From positions 1 through 8,364 of the forward strand of contig CALKHR010000142.1 of assembly GCA_937988885.1 (NCBI GenBank): 8,364 nt of DNA, read 5' to 3'. Both the position numbers and the translations under genes were made by a program. Origin of the DNA: an uncultured Roseiflexaceae bacterium. Its GTDB lineage: Bacteria > Chloroflexota > Chloroflexia > Chloroflexales > Roseiflexaceae. How positions within the stretch are numbered: position 1 is the stretch's first letter; every line of letters starts with the position of its first letter. The notes beneath the pieces were generated by a model that saw only the letters and a program-made list of their open reading frames with translations, made no database searches and was not told the DNA's origin. This document shows positions 1 through 5,255 of this stretch, one piece after another.

Positions 1-61
1 AAGTGAAGAATCTCTCTGTCTCGTGCGGCCTTGGGCGTTTTCTTGACTCGTTCATACCAAA
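1..61 (+). repeat. Interspersed repeat, copy A (truncated by window edge)
   Basis: These 61 bases are identical to 150-210, which puts the two copies 149 bp apart. The window edge cuts the 5' part, which in copy B carries the AGTCATTCTGAACG head. The core AGTGAAGAATCTCT also occurs at 5754-5767. The GTCATTCTGA...GAAGAATCTC pattern is familiar to me as a dispersed element in Chloroflexota and other environmental bacteria; that part is memory, not a search result. Confidence 0.75.
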
Positions 62-121
62 GATTACACAGATTTGTTTGGAAGATACCGAGGGAGGAAC
101 ATGAAGGAAAGCATCGCACTG

Positions 122-210
122 AGAGTCATTCTGAACGAGCCGCTAGGCGAAGTGAAGAATCTCTCTGTCTCGTGCGGCCTTGGGCGTTTTCTTGACTCGT
201 TCATACCAAA
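122..210 (+). repeat. Interspersed repeat, copy B
   Basis: This is the most complete copy in the window. It begins AGAGTCATTCTGAACG (122-137), continues to CGAAGTGAAGAATCTCT, and shares its last 61 bases with copy A. ATTCT near the start and AGAAT in the middle are inverted, so the head can fold imperfectly. The last bases (201-210) are also the start of a 14-bp inverted repeat with 397-410, so two repeat types abut or overlap here. No coding function is apparent. Confidence 0.75.
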
Positions 211-276
211 TCCGGTTAGACAGTGTCACTATAAAACCCGTTTTAGCCTGCGGCAGCAAGGTACTTTCTTCTTTTT

Positions 277-317
277 GTGATGTCGATGCGCTGCTACGCG
301 CAGCGCATCGACACCAC
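277..317. repeat. Palindromic hairpin 1 (TACGC loop)
   Basis: TGTCGATGCGCTGC (281-294) and GCAGCGCATCGACA (300-313) pair perfectly over 14 bp around the loop TACGC. Beyond one A/C mismatch the stem resumes for three more pairs (277-279 with 315-317). There is no T-run after it, and no gene ends just before it on either strand, so a terminator role is doubtful. A second hairpin with the same loop and nearly the same stem lies 130 bp further on, pointing to a dispersed palindromic (REP-like) repeat. Confidence 0.7.
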
Positions 318-376
318 ATTCCATGGAAATAGTGGTATCAATCTAACGCCAAAGCAATGTTGTTCAGCAAGTGTGT

Positions 377-408
377 TGATTCTGTAAGCAATCATTCGGA
401 TTTGGTAT
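377..408 (+). repeat. Degenerate 32-bp direct repeat, first copy
   Basis: Aligns without gaps to 505-536 with 25 of 32 bases identical. It ends in CGGATTTGGTAT; the second copy ends in CGGATCTGGTAT. Both are followed by a GATGTC motif, which here opens the stem of hairpin 2 but in the second copy leads into unrelated sequence. The two copies are 128 bp apart, close to the 130-bp spacing of the hairpins, which suggests an old tandem arrangement. Confidence 0.5.
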
Positions 409-445
409 GATGTCGAGACGCTGCTACGCGCAGCGCCTCGACATC
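409..445. repeat. Palindromic hairpin 2 (TACGC loop)
   Basis: GATGTCGAG (409-417) pairs with CTCGACATC (437-445), and CGCTGC (419-424) with GCAGCG (430-435), around loop TACGC at 425-429. The only defect is an A/C mismatch at 418/436. Compared with hairpin 1 the stem differs at several positions yet remains paired, as expected if the folded shape is what is kept. Confidence 0.7.
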
Positions 446-504
446 ACTTGCCAGGGTGAGGCTGCTATCGCTTAAAACGCAGGATCGCGTCGTTCTGAAG
501 ATGT

Positions 505-536
505 CGATTGTGTGAGTAATCACCCGGATCTGGTAT
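505..536 (+). repeat. Degenerate 32-bp direct repeat, second copy
   Basis: Partner of 377-408 (25 of 32 identical). Here the following GATGTC (540-545) does not open a hairpin, so this copy seems to have lost, or never had, the palindrome. Confidence 0.45.
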
Positions 537-670
537 CAGATGTCATTTCCACGCAAATGTGCTGCGCAGGCCCGTTGTCACGCCTTGCGGTACGGGACGG
601 TTCAGGGAGTGGGGAGAGGTTATGGTGGCAAATGGCAGTATGAACTGCGGGAGGTGGTAGGACATTCACC

Positions 671-700
671 CTGTCACCTTGTCACCTTATTACCTTGTCA
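671..700 (+). repeat. Short octamer tandem (TGTCACCT-type)
   Basis: Reads as consecutive 8-base units TGTCACCT, TGTCACCT, TATTACCT and then TGTC. A related string, GTCACCTGGTCACCTTGTCAC, lies at 5963-5983 upstream of the methyltransferase cassette. It sits 25 bp past the stop codon of the minus-strand ferredoxin gene. Function unknown. Confidence 0.5.
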
Positions 701-725
701 AACGCTGCGCACCCGCGCCACACCG

Positions 726-1076
726 CTAACCCTGCAAGCGCTTCCGCATCCGTTTATACAGCAACGAAACCACCGGGCGTTCTTGTCCCAAATGCTCCTG
801 AACGACTTGTTGCACGGACTGCGGCGTCAGGCCTACGTAGGGGTACTCGCCGGGTAGCACCGTCACAACCGGGCCATAGTCGCAATAATCTTGACATTTG
901 GTCAATGCGACCTGCACCGAACTATCCAAGCCAGCGTCATCGAGGGCGGCGTGTACAGCGCGCAAAATGTGTTTGGTTCCGGCCTTCGCGCAGTGCTTCC
1001 CAGCACAAACAGCCAAGCAGGGGCGCTCTAAGCGGGCTAATTTCTCTACTTTGCGGGGTTTATCGTACTTCGACAT
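726..1076 (-). CDS. Short (2Fe-2S) ferredoxin, thioredoxin-like fold
   Basis: The 116-residue product has the cysteine pattern of thioredoxin-like [2Fe-2S] ferredoxins (the NuoE-related group): C20 and C24 with C29 (CLAVCAGKHC, residues 20-29), then C61 and C65 (CQDYCDYGP, from 61). The third segment PYVGLTPQSVQQVV (79-92) is the usual C-terminal helix region. It should bind one [2Fe-2S] cluster and act as a soluble electron carrier or cluster-binding protein; partners are not evident. A basic tail (KRMRKRLQG) ends the protein. The ATG at 1074-1076 is the only usual start before an in-frame stop; an AGGAG (1091-1095) lies 14 bases upstream, which is long. The gene follows the sucraseferredoxin gene on the same strand after 113 bp, so co-transcription is likely but not proven. 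Family call is firm, specific role open. Confidence 0.85.
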   Translation of the reverse strand: MSKYDKPRKVEKLARLERPCLAVCAGKHCAKAGTKHILRAVHAALDDAGLDSSVQVALTKCQDYCDYGPVVTVLPGEYPYVGLTPQSVQQVVQEHLGQERPVVSLLYKRMRKRLQG

Positions 1077-1189
1077 GCGTTCTGGAATTGCTCCTACCTA
1101 AGCCCAAAAGCTTAGTGATAAAGGCCCACCGAGGCAGCCTGTGACACAACAAATAGCCTCGTCGTAAGCGTGACCAGGAGCCAACTCCA

Positions 1190-2209
1190 TCAGGCGCACT
1201 GCTCTAGGCGAGTCACCGCGTATTGCGGATACGGATAGGTATCTTCACTCTTTGAGCTATGGATCGTCTCGACATGGTGCGAGAGCGTGACATGCGCCTC
1301 GTAGGCGCCGCGCTCAGTGCCGTCGGGCGAGATGTAGTCGATGCGCACATCGGCCCAGGGCAGACCGTTATCGTCCTCTGGACCCTCCGCCAGCACTTCA
1401 CCCGTTTTGAGGTACGAGATCCACGACCAACCGAACTTAACGAACAGTTCGCGCTCGGCGGTCTGCAAAAAGGCGCTATCGAAGCCCGCCCAACCGCGAT
1501 AGTGATCGTAGAGCTGAACGGCATCGCACTGTCGATCAAACAGCAGATCGGCCTGCTCCCGCTCGATATAGGCCCAATAGCGAAATTCGGGGAGATCCAG
1601 CAGCGTCGGCGCGAACACGTGCCCGCCAAAATGGCTCACCCGCCAGACCCGCAACTGCCCTTGCGATTGGTCGGCCAGCTGCCGCAGATAACGATAGATC
1701 GGGAAACCGAACTTGGCACAGGCCGCATCTACCGAGCCGTGCGTGCAGACCATCAGGTCGCGCGTAGTGGCGGATAGCAACAGGTATTCGTCGAAGCGGG
1801 GCAAATCCTCCGGCGCGACGAGTTGCGCCCAGCAGAGCGGGCCGTACAACTCCTCCGGCACCAAGTACTCCTGCTGTGTAAACTCTGCGAAATGGCCCTG
1901 TGGGCGACGGTAGGAGATCACGCGGCGAAAGCCCGACAGCGAATAGGCGCGATCCGGCGCGATCGCCAACCAGGTGCTACGGATCGGCTCGCCACGCTCA
2001 TAGGATTCGATCACCAGTGCGCGAAAATCCAGCAACTCTTGCGGCAGCACGCCGGGCGTATCGTACATTGTCTCCGGCCAAGGCAGCGGAATCTCGACCG
2101 CCAACACATGCTCGTAAGCGTGAGCGTGGCCCGCCGGATCAAGACTGGCTTGACGGGCGCACAATGAACAGAAACGGGTCAGCGTACTCGCTTCGGTTGC
2201 TACAGTCAC
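1190..2209 (-). CDS. Sucraseferredoxin-like protein (Suc_Fer family)
   Basis: The 339-residue product matches the sucrase/ferredoxin-like family, thioredoxin-fold [2Fe-2S] proteins with homology to plant and cyanobacterial 'sucrase ferredoxins'. Visible signatures: an N-terminal FCSLC (C14, C17) followed by LAVEIPLPW (36-44); the cluster motif VCTHGSVDAAC (C155, C164); and HFGGHVFAPTLLDLP (193-207). The region from about 245 to 339 is a further C-terminal segment with no motif I recognise. The start is GTG (2207-2209), supported by AGGAG at 2219-2223 nine bases upstream. A promoter lies at 2338-2366, giving a leader of roughly 120 bases. The ferredoxin gene downstream makes this a pair of related Fe-S proteins. 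The biochemical role of the family is poorly defined; 'sucrase' activity should not be assumed. Confidence 0.85.
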   Translation of the reverse strand: MTVATEASTLTRFCSLCARQASLDPAGHAHAYEHVLAVEIPLPWPETMYDTPGVLPQELLDFRALVIESYERGEPIRSTWLAIAPDRAYSLSGFRRVISYRRPQGHFAEFTQQEYLVPEELYGPLCWAQLVAPEDLPRFDEYLLLSATTRDLMVCTHGSVDAACAKFGFPIYRYLRQLADQSQGQLRVWRVSHFGGHVFAPTLLDLPEFRYWAYIEREQADLLFDRQCDAVQLYDHYRGWAGFDSAFLQTAERELFVKFGWSWISYLKTGEVLAEGPEDDNGLPWADVRIDYISPDGTERGAYEAHVTLSHHVETIHSSKSEDTYPYPQYAVTRLEQCA

Positions 2210-2218
2210 TGGACGATT

Positions 2219-2223
2219 CTCCT
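2219..2223 (-). promoter_or_regulatory. Ribosome binding site that fixes a GTG start
   Basis: On the minus strand this reads AGGAG, nine bases before the GTG at 2209. No ATG in the first part of the frame has comparable support, so the GTG start is preferred. Confidence 0.7.
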
Positions 2224-2337
2224 ACGGTGTGCAAAGAGAGCACTTGCCACACAGCTCAACCAAGCCATCCAGAACCAACCAAGAGCAACAAACGATGTAT
2301 GAACTCTATGACTTAGGTTCTACTAACAAGGTGCTTT

Positions 2338-2366
2338 AGTCTATGAGAATATCGCATATTTGTCAA
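2338..2366 (-). promoter_or_regulatory. Sigma-70-type promoter for the ferredoxin pair
   Basis: The minus strand carries a perfect -35 TTGACA (2361-2366), a 17-bp spacer and a -10 TAGACT (2338-2343, 4 of 6 consensus). Transcription would start near 2331 and run into the sucraseferredoxin gene with a leader of about 120 bases. No operator palindrome is evident over it. Confidence 0.6.
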
Positions 2367-2526
2367 GCGTTTGCTTGCATAACGACAAAGCCAGCAGCGA
2401 GCGCGCCTATAGCGCTTTGGAACACCAAATACGAAGGTTTGCGTTGCGCCCATCAGCACCGTTAGGCAGCCGAATCTGCCAAAAGAAAACATTCTGTGCT
2501 ATCATAATGCTACGGCTGCCTGGCAT

Positions 2527-3072
2527 ATGTCAGAGACACCGAAGCCCGCATCAAAAGAGGGAATATCCTTGGTACCTGCATCTACGCTGATTCGTTTGAG
2601 CCGTTCGGTCGTGGCGCTGCACCTCGCTGCTGCGCTGACGGCCTGCGCATCGTTTGGCGCTCCGCCGCCACCCACAGCAGAGCCAACCAGCGAAGCGACT
2701 CGAACGCCGATCACGGTGGAGCCAGCCACTGCGACGGAGCTACCCACCGTCACTTTCACACCAAGCCCAACCTTGACGCCAACCAGAACACCTTCGCCTG
2801 AGCCAACGCTGACACCGACATCCACGGACACGCCGACTCCTGAGCCGCCGACGCTGACGCCGACGCCGCCGCTGATGCTGCTGCCAACGCGCGCGCCAAC
2901 CGTGCCCACACCCGAGGGTGGCGACACGCCTGAGGCCGACGGCACCCCCGAGGCCACCGAGGAGAGCACGCCCAGCGTCACGCCGAGCGCCACTATTACG
3001 CCGGAGGATGGCGATGCGACCGCCGAGCCGGAGGGCACACCCACCGACGAGGCAACACCCACGCAGCCCTAA
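2527..3072 (+). CDS. Thr/Pro-rich putative lipoprotein
   Basis: The 181-residue frame has an N-terminal signal segment (about 22-39, SVVALHLAAALTAC) ending in a lipobox LTAC with C40, so it is probably lipid-anchored outside the membrane. The rest has no globular domain: residues 45-125 are rich in Thr, Pro and Glu in TPTPEP and TLTPT strings; residues 125-181 become more acidic (GGDTPEADGTPEATEE). Such tails are common in Chloroflexota surface proteins and probably form an extended, possibly O-glycosylated stalk; that is inference. The ATG at 2527 has no visible ribosome binding site. A TTG at 2569 (codon 15) has AGAGGG at 2556-2561, seven bases upstream, and would give a more standard 26-residue signal peptide, so the true product may be 167 residues. 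It stands alone, with a terminator hairpin 11 bases after the stop. A cargo or partner is not indicated. Confidence 0.65.
   Translation: MSETPKPASKEGISLVPASTLIRLSRSVVALHLAAALTACASFGAPPPPTAEPTSEATRTPITVEPATATELPTVTFTPSPTLTPTRTPSPEPTLTPTSTDTPTPEPPTLTPTPPLMLLPTRAPTVPTPEGGDTPEADGTPEATEESTPSVTPSATITPEDGDATAEPEGTPTDEATPTQP
2556..2561 (+). promoter_or_regulatory. Internal ribosome binding site suggesting a TTG start
   Basis: AGAGGG lies seven bases before the in-frame TTG at 2569-2571, whereas the ATG at 2527 lacks such a site. This may place the real start of the lipoprotein at 2569. Confidence 0.45.
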
Positions 3073-3082
3073 CACAGAATCA

Positions 3083-3116
3083 AACAGCAGTGCGAGTATC
3101 TTCCCGCACTGCTGTT
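3083..3116. terminator. Bidirectional terminator hairpin between convergent genes
   Basis: AACAGCAGTGCG (3083-3094) pairs perfectly with CGCACTGCTGTT (3105-3116) over 12 bp, with a 10-base loop. On the plus strand GTTTGTC follows; on the minus strand TTTGATTC follows, so each direction has a short, imperfect U-rich tract. It lies 11 bases after the lipoprotein stop and 25 bases after the cyclase stop, the right place to end both transcripts. Confidence 0.75.
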
Positions 3117-3141
3117 GTTTGTCCGCTTGTGAAACGACCGC

Positions 3142-3921
3142 CTACGCAGGCGCGATCGCCAGTACGCGCAACGGGCTGCCGCTGCCATCGACGATCTTGA
3201 GCGGCGCCGCGATCACCACCGCGCCTGTGGGTGGCAACTGATCGAGGTTGCACAGACTCGCCAAGCCGAACTTGCCAGCGCCGTGCATAATCGTGTGGTT
3301 CGGGAAGGGCGGATCGAAGCGCCCTGCCTGACCCGCGTCGGTGCCGACCGTCTCCACGCCAACGCCCAACACATCGCGCTCGTAGGCCAAGAAGTGCGAC
3401 GCCTCCTGGTGGAAGCCCGGGCTATGCGCGCCATCCGGCCCCTCGTTCAAGAAATCCTTGGGATTGGAGCGCTTGCTCCACTCGGTGCGCAGCAGCACCC
3501 ACGCGCCCGCCGGAATCTTGCCGTGCTCGGCCTCCCACGCCTTAATGTGCTCCACCGTCAGCAAGAAATCGGGGTCCAGCGCCACTTCCTGCGTCACATT
3601 GATCACACAGGCGGGGCCGATAAAGCGCTGCGGCGGGATGGTATCGCAGCTATTCTCGGGCAGGTCCTTGCCCGTAACCCAGTGGATCGGCGCATCGAAG
3701 TGCGTGCCAGTGTGCTCGCCAAGCGTGATCGTATTCCAGTACCAGCCTGGGCCTGGCTCATTGTAGCGCGAGATCTGTTCGATGCTCAGACCGGGGGACG
3801 AAGCGAACATCGGCGGCAAACCGATCACGGGCGTATCCGGCCCCAACGGCTGGGTGAGATCAACGACCTTGAGCCGACCTGCGTTAAGCTCCTCGACGAG
3901 CTGGGTGAGGACGCTTGACAT
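3142..3921 (-). CDS. Cyclase-family metal-dependent hydrolase (kynurenine formamidase-like)
   Basis: The 259-residue product belongs to the cyclase family (kynurenine formamidase, isatin hydrolase and relatives). The hallmark EHTGTHFDAPIH is at 69-80: by homology H70, H74 and D76 bind metal and H80 is catalytic. H209 (FPNHTIMHG) fits the later histidine ligand. The glutamate normally 12 residues after it, in an ENL motif, is replaced by A221 (GLASLCNLD), so the metal site should differ from that of KynB. The start at 3919-3921 is chosen because CTCCTT at 3928-3933 reads AAGGAG six bases upstream on the minus strand; the frame remains open to 3960, but that ATG lacks such a site. It is the last gene of a three-gene operon, 50 bp after the decarboxylase beta gene. 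It probably hydrolyses an amide, imide or lactone; the substrate is unknown. Confidence 0.85.
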   Translation of the reverse strand: MSSVLTQLVEELNAGRLKVVDLTQPLGPDTPVIGLPPMFASSPGLSIEQISRYNEPGPGWYWNTITLGEHTGTHFDAPIHWVTGKDLPENSCDTIPPQRFIGPACVINVTQEVALDPDFLLTVEHIKAWEAEHGKIPAGAWVLLRTEWSKRSNPKDFLNEGPDGAHSPGFHQEASHFLAYERDVLGVGVETVGTDAGQAGRFDPPFPNHTIMHGAGKFGLASLCNLDQLPPTGAVVIAAPLKIVDGSGSPLRVLAIAPA

Positions 3922-3927
3922 ACACAA

Positions 3928-3933
3928 CTCCTT
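3928..3933 (-). promoter_or_regulatory. Ribosome binding site of the cyclase gene
   Basis: AAGGAG on the minus strand, six bases before the ATG at 3921. It decides the start against the in-frame ATG at 3960, because the site lies inside that longer frame. Confidence 0.8.
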
Positions 3934-3971
3934 GAGATGCCTTGCGCGCTGCAAGGGCATCCCGACTGTCT

Positions 3972-4541
3972 CTACTGCTTCAGATTCTTCAAATACCGCG
4001 CAAACTGAAACCGATTTTCAAGCATCGGGAGGTCGGTCACAAACACGGGTGGCCCCTTCGCCTCGACCTTGGCGACCAGCGTGGTCAACTCGTTGGCGGC
4101 CAGCGCCTCTTTGAACGCCGCCACGAACGAATCGAGGTCGCGCACGGTGCTGGTGCGTGGCACACCCGCCGCAGCCGCGATCGCGCTCAAGTCGCTGCCC
4201 GTCGATGTGGCGGTGGGGAAACCACCGACCGACAACAGGCTCTCGTTATCGAACACGACGTGCACCAGATTCTTCGGGCGATAGCGGGCCAGGGTGGTCA
4301 AACTGCCGAGGTTCATCAGCAGCGAGCCGTCACCATCGAACACCACCACCTTTAATTCGGGGCGACTGAGCGCAATGCCCAACCCCATCGAAGATGCGAG
4401 GCCCATGGCGTGTTGAAGGTAAAAAAAGTTCGGGCGATGACCTAGCGACTGCAACTCAGCCGCGACCGCGCCCATAATGGTTACGACGACGCACTGCTCA
4501 AGCTCGGCGTAAACAGCTTTCATCGCATCAATTCGCAGCAT
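3972..4541 (-). CDS. Thiamine-diphosphate decarboxylase, beta subunit (sulfopyruvate/phosphonopyruvate decarboxylase-like)
   Basis: The 189-residue product is a stand-alone C-terminal ThDP-binding domain, like the beta subunit of sulfopyruvate decarboxylase (ComE) and the C-terminal half of phosphonopyruvate decarboxylase. The ThDP/Mg motif starts at GDGS (70-73), continues NLGSLTT (77-83) and ends at DN (98-99), the expected spacing. QHAMGLASSMGLGIAL (43-58) matches the conserved block before it. In known relatives the segment after the Asn is often GAYGSTGG; here it is ESLLSVGG (100-107), which lines the active site and may mark a different substrate. The start at 4539-4541 has AGGAGG four bases upstream. 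The alpha-subunit gene ends 34 bp upstream. With alpha it should form a heteromer that removes CO2 from a 2-oxo acid. Family sure, substrate not. Confidence 0.85.
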   Translation of the reverse strand: MLRIDAMKAVYAELEQCVVVTIMGAVAAELQSLGHRPNFFYLQHAMGLASSMGLGIALSRPELKVVVFDGDGSLLMNLGSLTTLARYRPKNLVHVVFDNESLLSVGGFPTATSTGSDLSAIAAAAGVPRTSTVRDLDSFVAAFKEALAANELTTLVAKVEAKGPPVFVTDLPMLENRFQFARYLKNLKQ

Positions 4542-4575
4542 ATCGCCTCCTCACAGGCATAACGAGGAATGGGAG

Positions 4576-5088
4576 CTATTCTTCCCACATCAGATCGCGG
4601 CACAACAGCAGCGCAACGGGCTTCAGCGAAGCCTCGGCCAGCGTCTGCGCCTTGCGGATCGAGCGGGCCACCGACTCGGGATTTTCGAGGCGCATGTAGG
4701 GAATATCCAGCGCCTGCAACACACCCTCGGTCACGCCGCCACCCTCGGTCTGCCACGGGTCGCGTTCGCCGAACTCGCCTCGGTAGCTGATCAACATCAG
4801 CAGGGGAATGCGGTACAGCCGCGCTATACCAACGATTCCGTTCACGCTCTGCAAAAACCCATGGTTTTGCATCAACAAGGCCGACTTTACGCCCGCCAAA
4901 TGCGCACCCGCCGAGATGCCTACTCCCTCCTCCTCTTTGGCCAAACGCACCAAAGTCATGTCGGGATCATCATCGGCCATACGCATCAAGTGAACCAGCC
5001 ATGTCTCGGGCAGCGCCGAAAGCAGGCGGATATCACACATCTTGAGCGAATCATAGATCAACTGGGAATGCGCAATAGATACAGGCAT
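4576..5088 (-). CDS. Thiamine-diphosphate decarboxylase, alpha subunit (sulfopyruvate/phosphonopyruvate decarboxylase-like)
   Basis: The 170-residue product is the N-terminal PYR half of a ThDP decarboxylase, as in ComD. LAKEEEGVGISAGAHLAG (49-66) carries the glutamate expected to activate the ThDP aminopyrimidine ring (within E52-E54). QNHGFLQSVNGIVGIARLY (74-92) and SYRGEFGERDPWQ (101-113) match the family; the RGE segment resembles phosphonopyruvate decarboxylase more than ComD, as far as I can judge by eye. Active sites form between alpha and beta, so both genes are needed. The start at 5086-5088 has AAGGAG (5096-5101) seven bases upstream. It is the first gene of the operon, read from the promoter at 5122-5150. 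No coenzyme M, taurine or phosphonate gene is nearby, so neither pathway should be assumed. Confidence 0.85.
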   Translation of the reverse strand: MPVSIAHSQLIYDSLKMCDIRLLSALPETWLVHLMRMADDDPDMTLVRLAKEEEGVGISAGAHLAGVKSALLMQNHGFLQSVNGIVGIARLYRIPLLMLISYRGEFGERDPWQTEGGGVTEGVLQALDIPYMRLENPESVARSIRKAQTLAEASLKPVALLLCRDLMWEE

Positions 5089-5095
5089 ACTATCG

Positions 5096-5101
5096 CTCCT
5101 T
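5096..5101 (-). promoter_or_regulatory. Ribosome binding site of the alpha-subunit gene
   Basis: AAGGAG on the minus strand, seven bases before the ATG at 5088. Near-ideal spacing. Confidence 0.75.
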
Positions 5102-5121
5102 TGTGTTGGGGAACCGGCGCG

Positions 5122-5150
5122 ATTGTACTATGCATTCCAACACTGGTCAA
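5122..5150 (-). promoter_or_regulatory. Strong sigma-70-type promoter of the decarboxylase/cyclase operon
   Basis: On the minus strand: TTGACC (5145-5150, 5 of 6), exactly 17 bp, then TACAAT (5122-5127, 5 of 6). Transcription should start near 5115, giving a leader of about 27 bases with the AAGGAG site. No clear operator repeat overlaps it, so the operon may be expressed without special induction, or its regulator site is not recognisable by eye. Confidence 0.8.
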
Positions 5151-5255
5151 TCGAACGAGCAGAGCGATATGAGGCGTTGTTGAGGGGAGAATTGGATGAC
5201 GAGAGGGATGCGCGCAGACTAGCGCTCGGCAGGCACTGTGGCGAACTAAGTTGCA

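Larger units (their letters stand above)
201..410. repeat. 210-bp interval bounded by 14-bp inverted repeats (MITE-like)
   Basis: TCATACCAAATCCG at 201-214 is the exact reverse complement of CGGATTTGGTATGA at 397-410. The match stops on both sides, so the terminal repeat is 14 bp. The interval has no gene and contains one of the two TACGC-loop hairpins. This is the shape of a small non-autonomous element, but no target-site duplication is evident, and the inverted repeats may simply be two insertions of one short dispersed repeat in opposite directions. Confidence 0.4.
1..725. other. Gene-free, repeat-rich spacer
   Basis: No convincing gene lies in this stretch. The short open frames in it run through repeat copies and lack a well-placed ribosome binding site or a recognisable domain. 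It holds two copies of a 61-bp direct repeat, two strong hairpins with the same TACGC loop, a 14-bp inverted repeat, a degenerate 32-bp direct repeat and a short TGTCACCT-type tandem, all listed separately. It lies downstream of the minus-strand ferredoxin gene that ends at 726, so it may act as that gene's 3' region. What lies beyond position 1 is unknown; the window opens in the middle of a repeat copy. Confidence 0.6.
2210..2526. other. Divergent intergenic region, 317 bp
   Basis: This spacer separates the minus-strand ferredoxin pair from the plus-strand lipoprotein gene. It holds the ferredoxin promoter at 2338-2366. For the plus strand only a -10-like TATCATAAT (2500-2508) is seen, with no good -35. 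Two small hairpins are possible: GGCAG/CTGCC at 2465-2480 and TTTGG/CCAAA at about 2416-2429. No gene is supported. Confidence 0.55.

Noticed and set aside
192..235. Promoter from TTGACT (192-197) or TATAAA (230-235).
   Set aside because: The two are 32 bases apart, neither has a partner at 16-18 bp, and no gene follows.
74..280. Plus-strand open frame of 68 codons at the left end.
   Set aside because: Its middle is repeat copy B, which recurs in non-coding DNA. The only purine-rich site before the inner ATG at 101 is too close (three bases), and the product has no recognisable feature.
1..725. CRISPR array.
   Set aside because: The repeats are too long and too few, and the intervals between them are unequal and themselves repetitive.
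1259..2167. Several plus-strand frames opposite the sucraseferredoxin gene.
   Set aside because: They overlap one another and a gene with clear family motifs, and encode no recognisable domain.
2502..3062. Long minus-strand open frame rich in Val, Gly and Ser, antisense to the lipoprotein.
   Set aside because: It is the mirror of the Thr/Pro-rich codons of the plus strand. It has no signal peptide or domain, while the plus strand has a lipobox and a terminator in the right place.
3283..3918. 211-codon plus-strand frame opposite the cyclase.
   Set aside because: Antisense to a gene with intact catalytic motif and ribosome binding site; composition is typical of a GC-rich shadow frame.
3922..3960. 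Longer start for the cyclase at 3960.
   Set aside because: The added 13 codons contain the ribosome binding site for the ATG at 3921, and the 3960 ATG has no comparable site.
3142..5088. Naming the operon a coenzyme M or phosphonate synthesis locus.
   Set aside because: Only the decarboxylase halves resemble those pathways. None of the other required genes is in the window, and a cyclase is not part of either.
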